A stretch of DNA of 64,000 nucleotides, taken from positions 868,001 to 932,000 of the forward strand of contig NZ_CP049250.1 of assembly GCF_011046895.1 (NCBI RefSeq), in the 5' to 3' direction. The translations under genes were made by a program, and so were the position numbers. Position 1 is the stretch's first letter; each line of letters opens with the position of its first letter. The notes below the pieces were generated by a model. It saw only the letters and a list, made by a program, of their open reading frames with translations. It made no database searches and was not told the DNA's origin. Positions 28,817-37,991 of this stretch are shown here, in pieces. The stretch comes from Rhizobium rhizoryzae. Lineage in GTDB: Bacteria > Pseudomonadota > Alphaproteobacteria > Rhizobiales > Rhizobiaceae.

Positions 28817-30442
28817 TTATTCGGCAGGCTGGAGGGCGGCCGGGATAGCACCCGGTACGTTTTCACGCCGCTCGTAACCCAGGATGGTCATGGTGATATT
28901 GAAGGCCATGATCAGCGAACCAGCCAGATACATGAGGCCACCAACGGCACGCAGCACATAGTAGGGGAACATGGCGGCCACGGTTTCCGCGAAGGAATAG
29001 ACCAGGAAGCCCTGATTATCGTATTCGCGCCACATCAGGCCCTGCTGCACACCGGCAACCCACATCACGGCGGCGTAGACAACGATGCCGAGGGTGGCCA
29101 GCCAGAAGTGCCAGTTGACCATGGCCAGACTGTAGAGGCGGTTACGGTTCCACAGCTTCGGCACGAGGAAGTAGACGGCGCCGAAGGAAATCATACCGAC
29201 CCAGCCAAGGGCGCCCGAGTGAACGTGACCGATGGTCCATTCCGTATAGTGGCTGAGCGAGTTGACGGCCTTGATGGACATCATCGGGCCTTCGAAGGTC
29301 GACATGCCATAGAAGGCAATCGCGATGACCATCATGCGGATGATCGGGTCCGTGCGGATCTTGTCCCAAGCGCCGGACAGCGTCATCAGACCGTTGATCA
29401 TGCCGCCCCATGATGGCATCCACAGCATGATCGAGAAGACCATTCCCAGCGTTTGCGCCCAATCCGGCAGTGCGGTGTAGTGCAGATGGTGTGGGCCGGC
29501 CCAGATGTACATGAAGATCAGAGCCCAGAAGTGGATGATCGACAGGCGATAGGAATAGACCGGGCGATTGGCCTGCTTGGGCACGAAATAGTACATCATG
29601 CCAAGGAAGCCAGCAGTCAGGAAGAAGCCGACCGCGTTATGGCCGTACCACCACTGTGTGAGCGCATCCTGAACACCGGAGAAGACCGAGTAGCTCTTGA
29701 CGCCCAGGAAGGACACCGGAATCGCCAGATTGTTGACCACATGAAGCATGGCGATGGTAACGATGAAGGCAAGGTAGAACCAGTTTGCCACATAGATATG
29801 CGGCTCCTTGCGCATCAGGATCGTGCCGAGGAAAGCGACCAGATAGGCGACCCAGACAACCGTCAGCCAAAGATCGACATACCATTCAGGTTCTGCATAT
29901 TCGCGGCCCTGTGTGATGCCGAGCAGATAACCAGTAGCGGCCATGACGATGAAGAGTTGATAGCCCCAGAAGACGAACCAACCCAAACCATCACCACCGA
30001 ACAAGCGTGCACGCGATGTTCGCTGGACCACGTAGAACGAGGTGCACAGCAGCGCATTACCACCAAAGGCAAAGATGACGGCAGATGTGTGCAACGGACG
30101 CATGCGCCCGAAGTTGAACCAAGGTCCGAAGTTGAGATCGGGGAATGCCAGTTGCAAGGCAACGACCACGCCGACCAGAAAGCCGACGACACCCCAGAAG
30201 GTCGTGGCGATCGCACCGTATTTCACCACTTCATCGAAGTAGCCGGAATGATCGGAAGCCTGCGCCACCTTCTTAACGGGAGCGAAGTTGACCCGCCGAA
30301 GCAGAATGATTGTGAATGCCGTCAGGGTGAAAAAGAGCACCCACATATGCGCGGCGAAAAGACTGTCGTTGGCAAAGCCAGCCCCCAGGAGGGCCACGAA
30401 GGCCCCCAGGGTCAGCGCCACGACGGGTATGGTATTGTTCAT
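28817..30442 (-). CDS. fixN: cbb3 cytochrome c oxidase catalytic subunit FixN/CcoN
   Basis: A 541-residue heme-copper oxidase subunit I of the C family with about 12 membrane helices. Conserved His-rich segments include [14 protein letters not shown] (low-spin heme), [14 protein letters not shown] (CuB) and [17 protein letters not shown] (high-spin heme and CuB). It reduces oxygen at very low concentrations. The start is at 30442, with GGGGGA upstream; a perfect FixK box lies about 100 bases before it. Confidence 0.97.
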   Translation of the reverse strand: MNNTIPVVALTLGAFVALLGAGFANDSLFAAHMWVLFFTLTAFTIILLRRVNFAPVKKVAQASDHSGYFDEVVKYGAIATTFWGVVGFLVGVVVALQLAFPDLNFGPWFNFGRMRPLHTSAVIFAFGGNALLCTSFYVVQRTSRARLFGGDGLGWFVFWGYQLFIVMAATGYLLGITQGREYAEPEWYVDLWLTVVWVAYLVAFLGTILMRKEPHIYVANWFYLAFIVTIAMLHVVNNLAIPVSFLGVKSYSVFSGVQDALTQWWYGHNAVGFFLTAGFLGMMYYFVPKQANRPVYSYRLSIIHFWALIFMYIWAGPHHLHYTALPDWAQTLGMVFSIMLWMPSWGGMINGLMTLSGAWDKIRTDPIIRMMVIAIAFYGMSTFEGPMMSIKAVNSLSHYTEWTIGHVHSGALGWVGMISFGAVYFLVPKLWNRNRLYSLAMVNWHFWLATLGIVVYAAVMWVAGVQQGLMWREYDNQGFLVYSFAETVAAMFPYYVLRAVGGLMYLAGSLIMAFNITMTILGYERRENVPGAIPAALQPAE

Positions 30443-30540
30443 CGGAACATCCCCCAGAGACGTCAATTGCAGGATCCGCACCGGTTGGACCGACGAACCC
30501 CTTCGCTTGGGAGAAATCACATTATCGGGAGAAGAGAGCC

Positions 30541-30554
30541 TTGATCTGAATCAA
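30541..30554. promoter_or_regulatory. Perfect FixK/FNR box upstream of fixNOQP
   Basis: TTGAT-ctga-ATCAA matches the anaerobox consensus at all positions. Its centre is about 105 bases upstream of the fixN start codon. It predicts FixK/FNR activation under low oxygen. Confidence 0.85.
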
Positions 30555-30623
30555 CAGAGATTTTCGAAGTGCACGTCCAGGCTCAAATAATCGCAACTAG
30601 AGCACTTCTTGCTCTCCGCTCAA

Positions 30624-30658
30624 CAGCCTGCCACTCCAGTTCATGGAGCAGCAGGCTG
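30624..30658. repeat. Inverted repeat downstream of the permease gene
   Basis: Outer arms CAGCCTGC / GCAGGCTG and inner arms CTCCA / TGGAG form a long stem. It lies 30 bases past the permease stop on the reverse strand. No T-run follows, so it may be a Rho-dependent end or mRNA stabiliser. Confidence 0.5.
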
Positions 30659-30687
30659 CTGGTCCGGGAGGAAAGACGCCTGTTGGA

Positions 30688-31959
30688 TCAGCTTGCGAGC
30701 GCGGCAGGTCGCAGCCGCCGACGCTGTTCCAACTGATGGCCCGCAAGTATCAGCGCGAGCGGGACCAGCAATGTCCAACCGAAGCCAGCAACCAGGAAAA
30801 GGCTCGAAGCGACGGCAAGCAGAGCGATCAACCTTGCGAACAAGCTGCGATTGAGCCGAACATAGCAGAGGATGACAGCCAGATAGATGACGATGAAGTT
30901 CTGGTTTGCCAGCATCAATCCATCTGTGATGGAGAACAGACCGAGGTGAAGCGCTGTACAGATGCATATATAGGCCACCAGCATGAACGCGAGCGAGCGT
31001 CTCGGCATACCATTTTCTGCGAGATGACCCAGAAATGACGGCAAGATATGGGCGCGCCCCGCGGAATAGATCAGACGACTGGCGGCAAATACCCAGGCGT
31101 TCACATTGGCCAGCACCACAAGAACGATGAGTGGATAGGCGACAATTGCAAGCGGGCTTCCATCCAGCAACCCCAGAAGCCCGGCAACGCCGTGGATGTT
31201 CAATCCCGATGCTTCGGCCCCTGTAGCAACGACAGCAAGAGCCGCATAGATTGCCGTCACCAGAACAAACCCGACCGCAAAGATCGTCTTGATCGCTTTC
31301 GTGCCGCCGGACACTTCTTCCGTCCCGAAACTCAAGTTCTCCCATCCCAGAAACGCCCAGAAAAGCACAGCGGCGGCAGTCCAGAGCGAGGAGATTGGGA
31401 CATCGGGGAGAGACAGCGCGTAGTGCCGATAGGCTGTCGTTCCTTTTGCCAGCAAATCAGGCTGGCTGATGACAATGAGTACGACGAGCAATACGAGCGA
31501 AAGCGCCGATGCAATGTTGATCCAGGATGCGGGCCGCAAGCCAAAGAAATTCACTATGGTCGAGACGGAGAGAACGCCGATCGCCAACCAGATGACCGAG
31601 CTTTCCGGCAGTCCGAATATGTTCTGCAGATAGATGCAGCCCATGTATGTCCCGATCGGAATACACAGCATGAAGGTTATCGCAAAGATAAGGGACACGG
31701 CCGTTTCCGCCCAGTCGCCCAGCGCCATCGCTGCATAGCGGGCAACACCGCCGGAACTCTGGACGCGCAATGAGAGGCTGAGAAAGATGACGACGAGCGG
31801 AAGAGAGATCAGCATGGTCAGCGGCCAGGCCAATGCGGCTGCCGCGCCTCCGCCTGCCTCTATTGCCAGGCCGGGAAGGCCAAGCAATCCGGAGCCGATG
31901 ATGGTGCATATGGCGAGGACGACGCCCTGTGGAACCGACATCGATTTCTTGAGTGACAT
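30688..31959 (-). CDS. APC-family amino-acid permease/exporter (YjeH-like)
   Basis: A 423-residue protein with about 12 membrane helices. The APC signature is at the N-terminus (GVVLAICTIIGSGLLGLPGL, about 13-32), and WENLSFGTEEVSGG is the conserved mid segment. It is closest in layout to the short bacterial YjeH type, which exports methionine and branched-chain amino acids. The start ATG at 31959 has GGAG 7 bases upstream. It is the last of three reverse genes after the YcgG-like and methyltransferase genes, so it may move their substrate or product; this link is inferred. Confidence 0.85.
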   Translation of the reverse strand: MSLKKSMSVPQGVVLAICTIIGSGLLGLPGLAIEAGGGAAAALAWPLTMLISLPLVVIFLSLSLRVQSSGGVARYAAMALGDWAETAVSLIFAITFMLCIPIGTYMGCIYLQNIFGLPESSVIWLAIGVLSVSTIVNFFGLRPASWINIASALSLVLLVVLIVISQPDLLAKGTTAYRHYALSLPDVPISSLWTAAAVLFWAFLGWENLSFGTEEVSGGTKAIKTIFAVGFVLVTAIYAALAVVATGAEASGLNIHGVAGLLGLLDGSPLAIVAYPLIVLVVLANVNAWVFAASRLIYSAGRAHILPSFLGHLAENGMPRRSLAFMLVAYICICTALHLGLFSITDGLMLANQNFIVIYLAVILCYVRLNRSLFARLIALLAVASSLFLVAGFGWTLLVPLALILAGHQLEQRRRLRPAALAS

Positions 31960-32069
31960 GGCAATTCTCCACCCGGTCTTTTGCAGTTCTCCCGGGCCGG
32001 GCGACGACTGGCATGAAAGCACAATCGAACTGCCCGGACCCGCTCACCCGTTTTCCACGCGCTGCTGTT

Positions 32070-32765
32070 TCATATCTCTGCTGTAACAGTACGACGCAGC
32101 CGGCCGCTTACCGTCAGGTAACGGTCCTCCAGAGCCTCGACCTGCAGGCCTTCCAGACCTGCAGCATCCAGTTGCGCCCGGACTTCCTGGCAGGTGTAGG
32201 AACTTTTCAGGGAGCTGAGATAGTGATCCTGAACCACCCTCGATTCCTGTCCCACGTGCAGTTCTACAAGTCGGCGCGCCTCTTCCTCGTTAGCAGGCCG
32301 CCGCAGGTCTCGGACGAAGATATGACAGCCGTCGACCGCAAGACGACCGATCTCACGCCAGAATTGATCCGCATCGGCGACATGGTGCAACACGCTATTG
32401 CTCAGAATGACGTCGAAGAAGCCGTCTTCAAAACCAAGACTGCGGCCGTTGGTCAAAATCCAGTTGATGCCCTGGTGATGCGATGCAAGTCTCGTTTGTG
32501 CCGCGTCGCGGGCAATCGTCAACATCCGCGCCGAGATATCAGCACCGAAGAGCGTCCAGTTCGGCGCATGATTGCGCAATCGAAGCAGTACGTCTCCCGG
32601 ACCACAGCCGATATCGAGCGCCCGCACCGACCGTCTGTCGACCGTAAAGACGATCTCTCTCGCCAGCGCCTCATGCGGAACACTGTAGTCCGCCAGCGCG
32701 TAGCAAAATTCCTCCTCTTCCGTCATGTATTCCGGCTCTGGAATACGAAATGCCAAACCTGCCAT
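32070..32765 (-). CDS. Class I SAM-dependent methyltransferase
   Basis: A 231-residue Rossmann methyltransferase. Motif I is ALDIGCGPGDVLLRL (about 48-62), the acidic residue ending strand 2 is in FGADISARML, and motif IV is VILSNSVLHHV. The SNSVLHH form is that of small-molecule methyltransferases (UbiE/Methyltransf_11 type) rather than DNA enzymes. The start at 32765 is chosen for AAGGGGGG upstream; an ATG at 32813 would overlap the preceding gene by 22 bases. The substrate is unknown, but the adjoining YcgG-like gene suggests a modified amino acid. Confidence 0.8.
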   Translation of the reverse strand: MAGLAFRIPEPEYMTEEEEFCYALADYSVPHEALAREIVFTVDRRSVRALDIGCGPGDVLLRLRNHAPNWTLFGADISARMLTIARDAAQTRLASHHQGINWILTNGRSLGFEDGFFDVILSNSVLHHVADADQFWREIGRLAVDGCHIFVRDLRRPANEEEARRLVELHVGQESRVVQDHYLSSLKSSYTCQEVRAQLDAAGLEGLQVEALEDRYLTVSGRLRRTVTAEI

Positions 32766-32791
32766 TACTGCCCCCCCTTTCACCCCATCAA

Positions 32792-33544
32792 TCAACGAAA
32801 TTTCAACGGGCATCTCATGGGAGGCGCCTCATTGTTGTCTGGAAGCATGTATTGCGGCCATTCAAGATCACCGGCCTGATAGTGACCGAGAAGCGGGCTA
32901 TGCGAGATCCGATCATACAGATCGATGTTTTTCCTGATCTTTTCGCGCACCGCGTAGCCGCGCTTGTGAGCACCGGCGACCACGTCAAAGCGTTCTCGCG
33001 GGTTGATGACCAGCACCATGGCGTCACAGAGGTTGCGGCTTAGGCGATTTACGTTTTGGGGATGGCTCACATTGATGAAGAGTTGCTGGCCGTCGAAGCA
33101 CATCGACCAATATTCCTGTTCAGGCTTCGTCGGCGTTCCGTTCACCCACGGAACTTGATCGTTATCGATAAGATACTGGAGCGCTTCGACGAAGATCCGT
33201 TCGTAGTCTTTCGTGGTCGAAAGGTGCTCCATCGGCTGGAACAGAACTAATAACGGGCGAGCGGTGTTGACTGAACCGTCCCACTGGGACTCCGCCTTGA
33301 GATAGGCTTTCAATCCCTCAAAAAGCACTTCGAACCGGTAGGTTCCGAGATCGCTCTGAAAGGGGATGGGAAGGCAAAGGATGTTGCCTCGTTGATGCGC
33401 GTTTTGCGCGAATACACAAGGGAACTCCGGTCCATCCTTGAGCTCGAAGCGAGAGGAAATCTGCTGCATCAGATGACCTGACCAATTCAGATCTGCAGCA
33501 CTGGGTGCGCCTAGTGATTGAATATGAGAAGATAATAAAATCAT
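32792..33544 (-). CDS. YqcI/YcgG-family protein (putative heme-dependent N-oxygenase)
   Basis: A 250-residue protein recognised as YqcI/YcgG family from FPCVFAQNAHQRGN (about 42-55), the central HLSTTKDYERIFVEALQYL, INVSHPQNVNRLSRNL, and the C-terminal DLEWPQYMLPDN. One characterised family member, GntA of guanitoxin biosynthesis, is a heme-dependent amino-acid N-hydroxylase; most members have no known role. The conserved Cys in FPC and the His residues are candidate heme ligands, which is inference. The start at 33544 has AAAGGG 8 bases upstream. First gene of a three-gene unit, divergent from the AraC regulator. Confidence 0.75.
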   Translation of the reverse strand: MILLSSHIQSLGAPSAADLNWSGHLMQQISSRFELKDGPEFPCVFAQNAHQRGNILCLPIPFQSDLGTYRFEVLFEGLKAYLKAESQWDGSVNTARPLLVLFQPMEHLSTTKDYERIFVEALQYLIDNDQVPWVNGTPTKPEQEYWSMCFDGQQLFINVSHPQNVNRLSRNLCDAMVLVINPRERFDVVAGAHKRGYAVREKIRKNIDLYDRISHSPLLGHYQAGDLEWPQYMLPDNNEAPPMRCPLKFR

Positions 33545-33620
33545 ATAATTACCCTTTGAGATCGGGCGTAACTGATGCCGTTATCGGCCATCGGTCATGC
33601 TTGCCCGTCGGGGTGCAAAC

Positions 33621-33661
33621 TTCACATTTGTGGTAAGATGTTCACAACGGTCGGATGTGAC
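33621..33661. promoter_or_regulatory. Repeated TTCACA half-sites between ycgG-like gene and araC-type regulator
   Basis: TTCACA occurs at 33621-33626 and again at 33641-33646, exactly 20 bases apart (two helical turns). An inverted TGTGA follows at 33656-33660. Direct half-sites with this spacing are typical of AraC-family operators. The regulator encoded next door is the obvious candidate. Confidence 0.45.
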
Positions 33662-33708
33662 AGTATTGCCGAAAATCGTGCCAAATTGCCCTGCAAGGAT
33701 AGTGAGCG

Positions 33709-34680
33709 ATGGATTCCAAATCTCTGCCGCGTGTTGCGATCCTCGCCTATGACGGCGTCAACATCTTTGAGCTTGGAGCGGCGCTCGAAATATTTTCTCT
33801 GAGCAACGCTTTTCAGCCTTGCTACGAGGTTCTTGTCTGCGCCGCACGAGAAGGGGGCAGGATCTCGGCTGGACCGGTGAGCCTTGATGTCGAGGCGGGT
33901 CCTTCAGCGCTTCTCAATGCCCATACCGTTATTGTGCCTGGCTGGCTCGACGTGGATACTCCGCTGCCTCGTGCGGCCATTCATGCCATCCAGAGTGTCA
34001 GCACCAGAGGAGCAAGGATCGTTTCCATCTGCTCTGGCGTCTTTCTTCTGGCGGAGGCTGGAATCATGGATGGACGGCGGGCAGCAGTCCACTGGTCGCA
34101 GGCGCGGCTTCTTGCCGAACGATTTCCGCGCATACAGGTGGATTCGAAAGTTCTTTATGTCGATGACGGGGACGTGATGAGTTCAGCCGGGCGAGCCGCT
34201 GGCCTTGATCTTTGCCTCCATATCATTCGAAAGGATCAAGGCGGCAGGATCGCCCGGGCCGTGGCGCAGCGCATGGTCATTCCGGCGCATCGAGATGGTG
34301 ATCAGAGTCAATACATCCCTGCGTCGGCTCAGACGCAAGTAGATGGCCTTGCCGACCTCTGCGCATGGATGGGACGAAATCTGCAGAAAAGGATTTCAGT
34401 CAATGACATGGCCGCAAAGGCCCTGATGAGCCGCCGCACATTCATTCGCCGCTTCGAGGCGGCAACCGGCACCGCACCAGCGGAATGGCTTATACAGCAG
34501 AGGCTGGCGCGTGCTCGCGAGCTGCTTGAAGAAACCGTAATGCCCTTGGAACACATAGCGCTGGTTGTCGGCTTCGGGACGATCGATACCTTCCGCCATC
34601 ACTTCCAGCGACAGTTTCATACGTCTCCGGCGGCCTATCGACGCCGTTTTCGCTCCGACTCGGATTGCTCGGGCGCCTGA
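33709..34680 (+). CDS. GlxA/FtrA-type AraC-family regulator with DJ-1/PfpI domain
   Basis: A 323-residue regulator. An N-terminal DJ-1/PfpI-like domain (about 8-180), with the nucleophile-elbow Cys in VSICSGVFLLAEAG, senses a ligand. A C-terminal AraC domain (about 215-315) has two helix-turn-helices, the first around VNDMAAKALMSRRTFIRRF. The last helix carries the family signature with GFGTIDTFRHHFQRQF. Related regulators control amino-acid or quaternary-amine catabolism. It diverges from the ycgG-like operon, which it probably regulates. Confidence 0.88.
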   Translation: MDSKSLPRVAILAYDGVNIFELGAALEIFSLSNAFQPCYEVLVCAAREGGRISAGPVSLDVEAGPSALLNAHTVIVPGWLDVDTPLPRAAIHAIQSVSTRGARIVSICSGVFLLAEAGIMDGRRAAVHWSQARLLAERFPRIQVDSKVLYVDDGDVMSSAGRAAGLDLCLHIIRKDQGGRIARAVAQRMVIPAHRDGDQSQYIPASAQTQVDGLADLCAWMGRNLQKRISVNDMAAKALMSRRTFIRRFEAATGTAPAEWLIQQRLARARELLEETVMPLEHIALVVGFGTIDTFRHHFQRQFHTSPAAYRRRFRSDSDCSGA

Positions 34681-34739
34681 CGTCTCCGATCAATAGGGGA
34701 CCATGGGCAAAGAAAAAAGGAAACCGGGAGACAAAGACG

Positions 34740-34763
34740 AAAAAAGCCCACGACTGCGAGCTT
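34740..34763 (-). terminator. Terminator of tRNA-Pro
   Basis: On the reverse strand AAGCTC / GGGCTT forms a 6-bp stem with an 8-base loop, followed by TTTTTT. It starts 7 bases after the tRNA 3' end. Confidence 0.75.
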
Positions 34764-34769
34764 TTCGAC

Positions 34770-34846
34770 TGGTCGGAGTGGAGTGATTCGAACACTCGAC
34801 CCCCACGTCCCGAACGTGGTGCGCTACCAGACTGCGCTACACTCCG
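34770..34846 (-). tRNA. tRNA-Pro (anticodon CGG)
   Basis: A 77-base cloverleaf on the reverse strand. Acceptor arms are CGGAGTG / CACTCCG, the D stem is GCGC / GCGC, and the anticodon stem CCACG / CGTGG holds loop TTCGGGA (anticodon CGG). The T arm is GAGTG-TTCGAAT-CACTC. The 3' ACCA is encoded. CGG reads the CCG proline codon. Confidence 0.97.
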
Positions 34847-35002
34847 TGACCAGTGGCGCTCCTATAACCGAGGCCTGCGGCTTTAACAAGCACTTGGCAC
34901 GATTTTTTTAAGTCGCCCGCAGTGGGCAGAAGTACTTTTCAGGAACCAATCCAGCCTTATTTCATTATCTGGTTTCGCACTCTTTCAGGCGGCTCACATT
35001 GT

Positions 35003-36139
35003 ATGAACAGCGAAGAGAATTCAAAGCAGAACGCAAGGGAAGCCGGCGACCGTCTTCTTGCGGAACATGGGTCGGAGGATCCGTTTGCTGCCGCGTTCAA
35101 AGCAACGCGCATGCCGATGCTGATTACCGATCCGCGGCAGCCCGATAATCCGATCATCTTTTCGAACAAGGCATTCTCACAGCTTACAGGCTATTCGCAG
35201 GAGGAGCTGGTCGGTCGGAACTGCCGGCTTTTGCAGGGGTCTGAAAGCGACCAAACAGCCATCACACAGCTTCGCGAAGCCATTGCTGCCGAGCGAAGCC
35301 TTGAGGTCGATATCCTGAATTATCGAAAGGATGGCTCGACGTTCTGGAATGCGCTTTTCATGAGTCCAGTCCGTAACAGCGAAGGCGAAGTCATTTACTT
35401 TTTCGCGTCTCAGCTGGATTTCACGCATGTGAAAGACAAGCAGAAGGAACTCGCTGCGGCCCGCAGTTCCGCAGAGCAAGAGGTGGCGCGCCGTACCAAG
35501 GACTTGCGCGATGCCCTGGATGCCAAAACGCTGCTGGTTCACGAGGTGGATCATCGCGTCAAGAACAACCTGCTGACAATCGCATCCATTCTCAAACTGC
35601 AGGCGAGAACCAGTGCGGATACGACCGTTCAGAAAACACTAAGATCGGTTCTGGACCGTGTCGAAGCGCTCAGCACGGTCCAGAGGAAACTTTTCACGAC
35701 CGCAGATGTAGAACGCTTCGACGTATCGGACTTCGCGCGAGACCTCATTACGGATATGATCAGCGCGCTGCGACGCGACGACATCCACGTTCATTTCGAC
35801 CTATCGCCAGTCCTCGTGCCGGCCATAAAGGCCTCGCCTCTGGCACTGATCATCAACGAGCTTGTCGGGGACGCCGTGCGGCGAGGTCTCAAGGACGGGG
35901 GCGGTGCCATCGACATCTGCATCCGCCGCCTGAACGGACACTTCCAGATCAGAGTCAAGGACACAATGCCACCGGTCGATGTGGCCGTCGACAGTGAAGC
36001 TGAAGCCTTCAGCCGCACGATTCTGGAAACCTGCGCGCGGCAGGTGAATGCAAAGATAGAACGACACCAACACCATCACGACACGATCGTCGATATTCGT
36101 CTGCCGGTCGGAAGTGTCGAGGAGAGCAGGAAAGCGTGA
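35003..36139 (+). CDS. LOV-domain sensor histidine kinase (HisKA_2/HWE type)
   Basis: A 378-residue soluble sensor. The LOV/PAS domain (about 28-145) keeps the photoactive motif GRNCRLLQG with C74, which in LOV proteins bonds flavin under blue light. A coiled linker leads to a HisKA_2 dimerisation domain with H184 in EVDHRVKNNLLTIASIL. The ATPase domain is unusual: the N box NELVGDAVRRG is altered and no DxGxG or GLGL box is visible (the segment reads RVKDTMPPVDVAV). Activity may be lost or modified. The start at 35003 is chosen (frame open from 34922); GTGA overlap links it to the response regulator. Confidence 0.88.
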   Translation: MNSEENSKQNAREAGDRLLAEHGSEDPFAAAFKATRMPMLITDPRQPDNPIIFSNKAFSQLTGYSQEELVGRNCRLLQGSESDQTAITQLREAIAAERSLEVDILNYRKDGSTFWNALFMSPVRNSEGEVIYFFASQLDFTHVKDKQKELAAARSSAEQEVARRTKDLRDALDAKTLLVHEVDHRVKNNLLTIASILKLQARTSADTTVQKTLRSVLDRVEALSTVQRKLFTTADVERFDVSDFARDLITDMISALRRDDIHVHFDLSPVLVPAIKASPLALIINELVGDAVRRGLKDGGGAIDICIRRLNGHFQIRVKDTMPPVDVAVDSEAEAFSRTILETCARQVNAKIERHQHHHDTIVDIRLPVGSVEESRKA

Positions 36140-36588
36140 ATATTCTGATTGTTGAAGACGAGGCCTTGCTGGCGCTGGAACTCGAAAGCGAGCTGGAAAA
36201 TGCCGGACACACGATCGTGGGCGTCGCAATGTCCAGCCAGGAGGCAAAGGCCATCATCGACCGGGAGCACCCCGAATTCGCCTTCGTCGACATCCACCTG
36301 CTGGATGGCCCGACTGGCATCGATGTGGGCCGCTACCTTGAAAGCAAGGGTATTTCCTATGTCTTCGTGAGTGGCAATCTAAAGCGCATCCCGGAAGATT
36401 TTGCCGGAGCGATGGGAGCGATCGAGAAGCCCTATACGATGAACGGGCTCGAGAATGCGCTCTCCTTCATCGAAACGTTCGTGCGTGGCGAAAATCGCGG
36501 CAACATCCCGCCGAGCCTCGTGCCATCTCCCTGGCTGCGTCGGCGACAGATGACGGAAAGCAGACAGCAACGTCAATCGCAGGCATAG
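36136..36588 (+). CDS. Single-domain response regulator paired with the LOV kinase
   Basis: A 150-residue protein. The receiver domain (1-115) has D52 (AFVDIHLLDGPTG), an acidic E7/D8 pair and K98 in AIEKPYT, in the F/VxGxx and KPY style of CheY-like partners of HWE/HisKA_2 kinases. A basic, Gln-rich 30-residue tail follows, with no output domain. The GTG start overlaps the kinase stop by four bases. It probably relays light or redox information to a further protein not encoded here. Confidence 0.88.
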   Translation: MNILIVEDEALLALELESELENAGHTIVGVAMSSQEAKAIIDREHPEFAFVDIHLLDGPTGIDVGRYLESKGISYVFVSGNLKRIPEDFAGAMGAIEKPYTMNGLENALSFIETFVRGENRGNIPPSLVPSPWLRRRQMTESRQQRQSQA

Positions 36589-36598
36589 TTGCCGCTCG

Positions 36599-37900
36599 CT
36601 ATCGCCCGACGCCGTGATATTCGAAGCCGTAACGGTGGACTTCATCGGCCGGATAGACGTTGCGCAGGTCGACCAGCACCGGCGCGTTCATGATCGGCCT
36701 CAGCCGTCGCAGGTCCAGAGCCCGGAACTCATCCCACTCGGTAACAAGGACCAGGGCGTCCGCTCCTGCGGCGATATCGTAGGGACTGTCGCCAAGGTCG
36801 ACATCTGGCAACATACCTCGTGCGGCCTCCATGCCTTCGGGATCATAGGCATGGACGAGCGCCCCGTTGTCCTGAAGTGCCTGGATGATCGAAAGCGAAG
36901 GCGCGTCCCGCATGTCGTCCGTATTCGGCTTGAAGGTCAGCCCCAATACAGCAATCTTCTTGTCGCGCACGGAGCCACCGCAGGCTGCGATAACCTTGCG
37001 GGCCATGGCACGCTTGCGGGTATCGTTGACCGCGACTGTCGTTTCGATCAGGCGGACCGGACTGTCATTGTCCTGCGCCGTCTTCACCAAAGCCATCGTG
37101 TCCTTCGGAAAACAGGAGCCCCCGTAGCCAGGCCCGGCATGCAGGAACTTGTCGCCGATGCGCTTGTCCATGCCAATGCCTTTGGCCACTTTCTGGACAT
37201 CGGCGCCCACTTTTTCGCAGAGATCAGCCATCTCGTTGATGAAGGTGATCTTCATGGCAAGAAACGCATTGCCGGCATATTTTATCAGCTCGGACGTCCG
37301 GCGATCGCAGAAGAACAGGGGCGCGGAGTTGAGGTAGAGCGGACGATAGACTTCCCGCATCACCTCGCTTGCGCGCTCATCCTCCGAGCCGATGACGATC
37401 CGATCGGGCCGCTTGAAATCGGCAATCGCGGCACCTTCGCGCAGGAATTCCGGATTGGAAACCACCGCGAACTCAGCATCCGGGCGCTCAGAGCGGATGA
37501 TCCGCTCCACCTCGTCGCCGGTTCCAACGGGTACCGTCGATTTCGTCACGACAACCGTGAAACCGGTCATGGCGTGCGCGATATCCTTTGCTGCGGCGTA
37601 CACATAGGAGAGATCGGCATGGCCATCGCCACGACGTGAGGGCGTCCCCACCGCGATGAACACCACGTCTGCCTCTGCCACCGCCGCTTTCAGATCAGTC
37701 GTGAACATCAGGCGACCCGCCTTGACATTCGACTTTACCAGTTCGTCCAGTCCAGGCTCATAGATGGGAATGGTGCCTGCCTTCAGGGCGGCAACCTTTT
37801 CCTCGACATTATCCACACAGGTCACATGGTGACCGAAATCGGCAAAGCACACACCCGATACCAGACCCACATAGCCGGCACCGATCATCGTGATACGCAT
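36599..37900 (-). CDS. rkpK: UDP-glucose 6-dehydrogenase
   Basis: A 433-residue NAD-dependent enzyme oxidising UDP-glucose to UDP-glucuronate for surface polysaccharides. It has an N-terminal GAGYVGLVSG nucleotide fold, the substrate loop around EFLREGAAI (151-159) and the catalytic Cys263 in GYGGSCFPKD. The C-terminal domain has VLGLTFKPNTDDMRDAPS. In rhizobia the gene is called rkpK; ugd is the general name. Convergent with the response regulator, 10 bases apart. Confidence 0.95.
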   Translation of the reverse strand: MRITMIGAGYVGLVSGVCFADFGHHVTCVDNVEEKVAALKAGTIPIYEPGLDELVKSNVKAGRLMFTTDLKAAVAEADVVFIAVGTPSRRGDGHADLSYVYAAAKDIAHAMTGFTVVVTKSTVPVGTGDEVERIIRSERPDAEFAVVSNPEFLREGAAIADFKRPDRIVIGSEDERASEVMREVYRPLYLNSAPLFFCDRRTSELIKYAGNAFLAMKITFINEMADLCEKVGADVQKVAKGIGMDKRIGDKFLHAGPGYGGSCFPKDTMALVKTAQDNDSPVRLIETTVAVNDTRKRAMARKVIAACGGSVRDKKIAVLGLTFKPNTDDMRDAPSLSIIQALQDNGALVHAYDPEGMEAARGMLPDVDLGDSPYDIAAGADALVLVTEWDEFRALDLRRLRPIMNAPVLVDLRNVYPADEVHRYGFEYHGVGR

Positions 37901-37991
37901 GAAGAGCTCTCGCTTGACGTTCTCCCGGGCGGGAGCATGAAGGGTTCATAGCCATGGCATATAGGCCATGCTCTCAACTTTCAAATGTCAT

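Noticed and set aside
28058..29413. A 451-codon plus-strand frame opposite fixO and fixN
   Set aside because: It is an antisense shadow of highly conserved oxidase genes with biased third positions.
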